Assembly (NCBI GenBank): GCA_000310025.1
Contig: FN649730.1
Span: 299,041 to 363,040 of the forward strand
Direction of reading: 5' to 3'
DNA: 64,000 bases
Source of the DNA: Ectocarpus siliculosus
Lineage: Eukaryota > Sar > Phaeophyceae > Ectocarpales > Ectocarpaceae
In this document: positions 59,001 through 64,000 of the stretch, in pieces
Numbering within the stretch: the first letter of the stretch is position 1
How the letters are laid out: each line of letters starts with the position of its first letter
Translations under genes and position numbers: made by a program
The notes under the pieces: model-generated
Told to the model about the DNA's origin: nothing
What the model saw: the letters and a program-made list of their open reading frames with translations, nothing else
The model's database searches: none

Positions 59001-62000
59001 CGATCCGGAATCCCTTCAGAGCTCCCTATTTAGTACAACGATCGTTGATGCAACTGTACCATGCACCCCTCTTGACGAAATTGTGTCCAAAAGATAATCT
59101 AATGATGGTACTGTATGTGGGTATACTGCCGTCCGTTGGCGTTGTAATGGCCGTTGTACCAGCGTACGATGATACCTAAAGTTCGCGGTTGCTGGTAAGA
59201 TACTTGTTTTATCCGCCTGTCAACAGCGTTGTGTACACCGTCGTTCCCGTTGTTCAAATTCAAGGGTAGTCGTGGGTGGCGGTGGGTGAGTTCCATTCCG
59301 TGCGTCCTACCTCGCAAAGGTACCAGTGCATACGGGAACACGCTGCCTGTATCTCGAAGGCATAAGAAGAATGGGTGTGACACACAAGAGTGGCTTCGCC
59401 CTCGCTTGCACCGTCCCGTGCAAGCTCCTCGACGAAATGGATGTCCAACTGCGCGACGCAGGAGGAGCAACACACAGCGAAAGGAAGCGCCCCCAGCATC
59501 ACAATGAACAAGACATGATTGTAGAAGGCGCGAGCGTAAGAGACGTACGTCTCTTCTATACATATATATATATATGCAGGAGTATGCAAACTATATTCCA
59601 GCCTACGGTACGAGGGATGCTCTAAGATGGAACGGGAACGGGAAGTTTGAGACGCGCACTTAGTTGTGTACCCGTTCGTCTCTGCCACCGTACTCTGCCA
59701 CCCAATTTCACCATGTTCTACACCGAATGGTTTTTTTCACGGAAATGCGGAGGCCAGAACGCGACAAGGGAAGTGACCCATTCGTCTTCGGTGGAACGTA
59801 CCGTCAGTAAGGTAGTTGGCAGCATCTACGTGCACAGAGTTTACAGATAGCGCACCAGAGAAAATTGTGGTCTTTGCGTTCAGGTATTGTGGCGAAACTC
59901 CACGTGAGCGAGTACCTGTGGCTCAGCCATTGCTTAGACATTGTCCGACAAACGACGGCCTTACTGCAGAATGTATGGTTTTCTTTCTGAAGTGGGTAAA
60001 GTATTGAGCTGGAGTTGTACACGGAAGAGGGAACTGCCTGAACAAGCTTTGGCCAGAAAACGGAAGTCTTCGATGAAAAGTATTCTGAACTGCACGAGGA
60101 AGCGTTCCACGCACAACGTTTAACCACTCCCGAGCGAATCTTGCAAAGAAAAACAAGCATGCATGTAAATTATCCGCCTTCGTTTCGTCCTCCTCTCGTG
60201 CTTCGAATGAATAACATCGGCAGAAACTGACGTGCTTGTTGAATAATGTGGTGAGAAACGGGGCATCATGCGATATGGGCTGCGTGTACCATAATATTGG
60301 GGTTGCGAGGTCGTGCTGACAAGGTTCTCTCTCTTCCATGTTGGACGTATGTGCGTTTCCAGCTGTGTGCTGACCTTTGAAAGCCTCGGCACGCACTGAT
60401 TGTCGCCATTCCCGGTCTTGGTCAACCCTATCCTTCTTCTATGTATCAAAAGTACAGTGTGGAAAAAAATCGCAACACAATAAGGGCTACTAATAGACGT
60501 ATGTCATACCTCGAGTCCCCTAACTCCAAGGCAGGACAGCTGCTGCGTCAGGCTATACACTTGGTTGGGCACTACCTGCAGGAAAATGTTGGGGTTTACG
60601 TACACAAGCAATATCGTGTGAGGGGTACTCATCAACATGCGGCCGCATGTCTACCTTAGGTCAGCATATTGGGTTCTCGTTGATCACACAGGTATTGACT
60701 GCACTGGGCACGTATATTCCGCAAGGTGTAGGGCAAGTTGCATCCAAAGTATCCTGGTCTTCGGTAGATATTCTTACAACCAACAAAGAAAGGAAAAACA
60801 GCAAGGGTTGCGATCAACGCCGTGCATGGTGCGAAAACCCAATGTACCCTCACGGGCCGTGGGCTAGGATAAGTCCTGCACTCGTTCATGTGCCGTGAGA
60901 AACTTCTCCCTTCATCATAACACTTTTCGAGTGCATACGCATGGAGACATCAAATCCACTACTTCCCCGTTGATGGCAGCCACACCACCATTGGGTAAGA
61001 ACGCCAACTGGCATCATAATGAAATACTAAATCGTTGAGAACTCTAAACCTCTTACCTCCCATTCGATGCTCACTCCTTCCTCTTCAGTATTGTACGAGT
61101 TGTGAGTTGCGATCATGGGCACCTGGTCCAGCGGCATGTCATACCTGTAGGAAGACGCATCCGCAGTGGTGATAAGACTTCCGATTATGCCACATACTTG
61201 CCGCTAATCCGAACCTCACTTCTACGGAGGGAACGATCTCTATTGGAAAGTGGAAGGGGGGGTTACGCCTTTCATCCACTATGTCGTTGGTGAAAGTCTT
61301 CATCAAAGTCCAAGCAAAAAGGTGCTTGTACCTAGAAATTGCCATCGAGCTAGAGGCCACCGTTTTTGCGTCGAAACTACAGTGGCATCTGGAACTTGCA
61401 TTTTGTGATGGGAGCTTGAACGGAATACGGTGGCAAGCAAGTCCATGTACAGCTCTTTTTCCGTCAAAATAGTAATGCTTCGAGGCAGAAAGACAAAACC
61501 CGTTTGGAGAATAAAAAGAGGATCTCGTCACCATGCGGGCGAGGGAAAATTGTGTGCAATCAGCTCCAAGCCTAAAAAATTGTGTTCTTCATGACCGTTT
61601 GCATCCGCCTCTTGAACACACTGTTCTAAACCATTCGTGTTTTTCTTGAATCTTTTCTCTTGAACGGTAGCTGCCACTGTATGGTCTTCGAACATGGTTC
61701 CAGCTCCCAACTTCAACAAGACTAAGCTGTTCTCACACATTCAGCCAGCCACAATCGTAAGGACAAAGCAAAAGAGACATTTCAAAGTATGACAAATCAA
61801 GAGCTCTCGAGCTGCCGTCCACTCACGCTAGGAACCGCTGCAGGGCGGATGCGCGAAGCAGCCACGGCGACGTGTTCGGAGATTGCTGCTGGGCGGCGCT
61901 GACTGTGCCACGAAAAGGCAAGTTGATCGCCCACCACCACCAAAATACCGTCTTCGTCGTCGCAGAAGTCGCAGACGGGGCAACCCCCGTCCGCTGCCGC

Positions 62001-62113
62001 TGCCGCCGCCGCCGCCTCCACTCACTTGGTTCAATAGAATCGGCAGCCTTCTCTCTTTCCGTTTTGCTGGCTCGAGCTTCCCCTTCTCTCCACCCCCCGA
62101 TCGGGCCCGACAT
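50045..62113 (-). CDS. PLC-like phosphodiesterase with C-type-lectin-like region, tandem copy B
   Basis: Fifteen exons give 636 residues: 61827-62113, 61057-61144, 60510-60575, 59311-59448, 58577-58732, 57441-57529, 56805-56943, 56124-56204, 55134-55267, 54790-54897, 54006-54079, 53393-53541, 52198-52308, 51733-51870, 50045-50197. It is the full paralogue of copy A. Exons 2-14 have identical lengths and all splice phases agree. Key motifs: PMIATHNSYNT (H110, N111), VRGLE and LDIHF (E147, D149), LVCHT (H171), YIKLET (E239). Next come WPSTENLVSNGKRLV, MWSWEEGEPHAYF, ELVCLAQGLVFGCP and VWLNLL (lectin-like, about 400-520), and TAAAMRVEAERIENSAREAG at the end. Exon 1 is longer than in copy A: a basic stretch (WRRRRRQRQR) precedes a short hydrophobic segment (VFWWWWAI). 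The reading frame is intact. The reaction is inferred as metal-dependent cleavage of a phosphodiester lipid or similar substrate. Confidence 0.9.
50528..50581. repeat. 54-bp near-perfect inverted repeat
   Basis: Two 27-base arms meet at AAGCTT with no spacer (CCGTGCTACT outward, GGAGACAAG inward) and differ at three positions. It lies in the last intron of PLC-like copy B, which also contains the palindrome-rich element at 50998-51480. Confidence 0.9.
50998..51480. mobile_element. CCCATGGG-palindrome element, copy 2 (inverted, one end eroded)
   Basis: This is the same family as 34606-35111 but in reverse orientation. It begins TCTCCCATACTACTGACAGTT and runs through a CCCATGGG cluster, the AACCTAGAACT block, TAGCACGTATCGTGTGGGCT and a telomere-like GGGTTA segment (51207-51237) into a second CCCATGGG cluster. 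The far end lacks a recognisable terminal inverted repeat, so that boundary is approximate. It sits in the last intron of PLC-like copy B. Confidence 0.7.
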
Positions 62114-63196
62114 GACAAGCTCTACTCACACTTGGCAACAAAGGGATCGCCGTTTACTATGGAGCGCGTCGGGAACTTGACAACTCCTTCCTGTTGATGC
62201 ACAACTGTTTGTATGATGCACCGTTGCTGGAAGGCCTGATGGGTTCGTGAGGATGATGTCGACAAGACGTGCCCATAACGACATGGGTGATTTCGTGGTC
62301 GATGTCGAAAAGAGGAGAGCAGTCTGAGGAATGGGACCCCACAACATTGCTGAACATTGCCATCAGAGAAGCATGCACGTAAGCAGTTGACTGCATGTGG
62401 AATGATACGTTCCTACACTGGACTATAGCTAGCGTTCACATGTGCCGCAAGGTGGTGCGACGGACGTGGAAGTACGCTGTTCCCACCATGTACTGGGTCC
62501 TCGAACTAATATAGGACCTGGTACACACAACGAAGCCGCTTGCAGCTTTTGAGTCTGTTGGTATCGCAAGCCAATAGCCAGTAATTTCGATCTTTTGCGA
62601 CCAGAAAGCAAGGTGTGGTGCGTGGCACAAGTGCCAATGCCCGTACAACAGCACATTGGATCGTAGTGCATGTCTTTGCGTAGACTACACGGAACAGCAG
62701 TAGTCTCGATCTGTAGACTTGACTATTTAGTCTACTGCAAGCCATGCATAGACTACAGCCAATCAATCATGACGATAAACTAACCCCTCGAGAACAAGCT
62801 TTAGGGCATGCCACCTTGCGTCAGCCTCGGCTGGCCTCGGGAGGCTTGACACCCATGTCTCGAGGGTGACGTTGTAGCAATGGTTGTACTGGTAGGCAGT
62901 TCCATGACGAGTGTACAGTAAATGTGGGCAATATGAAAGCAACGGCACCGATTCTCTCGTGACGTGCGTGGCAAGCAACACAGCAAAGTCTGCTCGTTCC
63001 TCACCTGGCGGGGTGCACAACAGCAGTCTCCTCCGTCCAGCTGCGAACGAATGGCATCTCGCACACAAGTCTTCACAAGCCGTAGAAAAATGCGGTGCAT
63101 TTGTTGCCGTTTCATGCCCGATGATGGATCTGCACATCTGCTGTGCACACACACGACACACGACACACACACGTACCCCAACGACACAATACGTTC
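62114..63196. other. upstream region of PLC-like copy B; one unassigned open frame
   Basis: This includes the expected promoter of copy B. A minus-strand frame at 62763-63170 encodes a fairly protein-like stretch (AYQYNHCYNVTLETWVSSL, then ARWHALKLVLEG) with a possible donor after LVLEG. No family was recognised and no partner exon was found, so it is not called as a gene. Confidence 0.3.
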
Positions 63197-63242
63197 ATCT
63201 TCTCATTCATCAGTCCGTTAGCGTGGTCGATGCTACAACAAA
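63197..63242 (+). repeat. fragment of the tRNA-Ile-like repeat
   Basis: CTTCTCATTCATCAGTCCGT followed by TAGCGTGGTCGATGCTACAA matches the core of the repeat array at 4617-4973, with CA-rich DNA on both sides. It is diverged and truncated. Confidence 0.5.
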
Positions 63243-63721
63243 AAGCAGCACACACGCAAACGCGCAGTCTACACTGCAAAATAACACCTCGATCGGACAA
63301 TATTTTTGTCCCCCGCCTGGAAAACGTGGCTGCCGCCGTGCTGACAAACGTACAAGAAGAGATCTTTGCTCGCGGGTTGCCGTTGGGCTCTGCTGTAGTG
63401 TACACGCTTCTCTTGCGCATGTGTGGCGACTGGCGACGTGGCGACTGCGATACAAAGCATTGTACAACAATAACAACCACACACTTTGCCGTTTGCCCTC
63501 GCAGGCTGTGTCTGTGATTCTCTGGGACCCTTTGGATTCTCGGCGTTTCGGAAAATAAGTTTCGGGGTAATTTACATTTGGTTGGGCCATAATATTCCAG
63601 CAGCAGTCGCTTCAGGCTGACTCTTTATGGCTCCCCATAGTTGGACCGACGGATTTTTTTGGACAGGCCCCGGATTTCGACCAAAAGACAGACCTCTCAC
63701 CACATCACCACAGAGTTCTCC
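63243..63721. other. no gene recognised
   Basis: Overlapping frames occur on both strands, but none has a motif or credible exon borders. Confidence 0.35.
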
Positions 63722-64000
63722 CTCCATGATTGTCGGGTCGTCACCAGAACTTGAAGGCTGTACGCACCACACCTGTAGGCGTCTTTGAAGCTAGTGGTGA
63801 CGGATTCTATACGATAGTTTGGCCAAACTATCGTTTAGAATCTCCTACGGATTCTCCACACGGATTCTTACTTTTGCTCACATGGATTGACATTTCTCAG
63901 CACACACAGACCCAACAGCAGTCACCACTAGCTTCAAAGACGCCTACAGGTGTGGTGCGTACAGCCTTCAAGTTCTGGTGACGACCCGACAATCATGGAG
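63722..64000. mobile_element. foldback element with perfect 80-bp inverted repeats, reaching the window edge
   Basis: Bases 63722-63801 (beginning CTCCATGATTGTCGGGTCGT) are the exact reverse complement of 63921-64000. The 119-bp centre begins with a second near-perfect palindrome (63803-63842, 40 bp, one mismatch, centred on TTTGGCCAAA). It has no coding capacity. The structure is that of a foldback or MITE-type element. The right arm ends at the last base of the window, so the repeat may extend outward and any target-site duplication on that side is not visible. Confidence 0.85.

Overview
The window is nuclear DNA of an intron-rich eukaryote. Its genes are split into short exons (57-290 bp) by introns of roughly 0.2-3 kb with GT-AG borders (one GC-AG). 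Intergenic DNA and introns are full of CAA/GTT, CA and homopolymer tracts, short palindromes and degraded mobile elements. The gene style, an FNIP-repeat fragment, a stramenopile-looking Tc1/mariner relic and TTAGGG-type interstitial motifs suggest a stramenopile, most likely a brown alga close to Ectocarpus. That assignment is an inference. Gene models were built by hand from splice signals, reading-frame phase and recognisable protein families.

Layout. At 1-4.6 kb lies the first exon of a probable mitochondrial protein (minus), back to back with a weak plus-strand reading frame. At 4.6-5.0 kb is a tandem array of a tRNA-Ile-like repeat. From 5.0 to 10.4 kb (plus) runs a Deltex-type E3 ubiquitin ligase (WWE-like, RING, DTC), whose end abuts a 28-base N gap in homopolymers. 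At 10.6-17.5 kb there is mostly non-coding DNA with an FNIP-repeat relic and one acidic C-terminal exon. From 22.1 down to 17.5 kb (minus) is an UNC119-family lipid-cargo chaperone. It shares a 328-bp divergent promoter with a FET/TAF15-like RNA-binding protein at 22.4-30.9 kb (plus), which has three RanBP2 zinc fingers, an RS stretch and an RRM.

The right half holds two tandem minus-strand paralogues, at 45.6-33.8 kb and 62.1-50.0 kb. Each is a 15-exon gene for a PLC-like phosphodiesterase with the HNS and second His motifs of the PI-PLC X fold, a C-type-lectin-like region and a C-terminal extension. Thirteen of the 15 exons have identical length and all splice phases match, so this is a direct gene duplication; both copies read as intact. 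A degraded Tc1/mariner transposase lies between them.

The most unusual signals are non-coding. A roughly 500-bp element packed with CCCATGGG palindromes and telomere-like motifs sits in the last intron of both paralogues, in opposite orientation. There is a perfect 58-bp palindrome in one paralogue, and a foldback element with perfect 80-bp inverted repeats ends exactly at the window edge. The Deltex, UNC119, FET and PLC-like genes are not a pathway; apart from the divergent UNC119/FET pair and the duplication, their neighbourhood implies no joint function.
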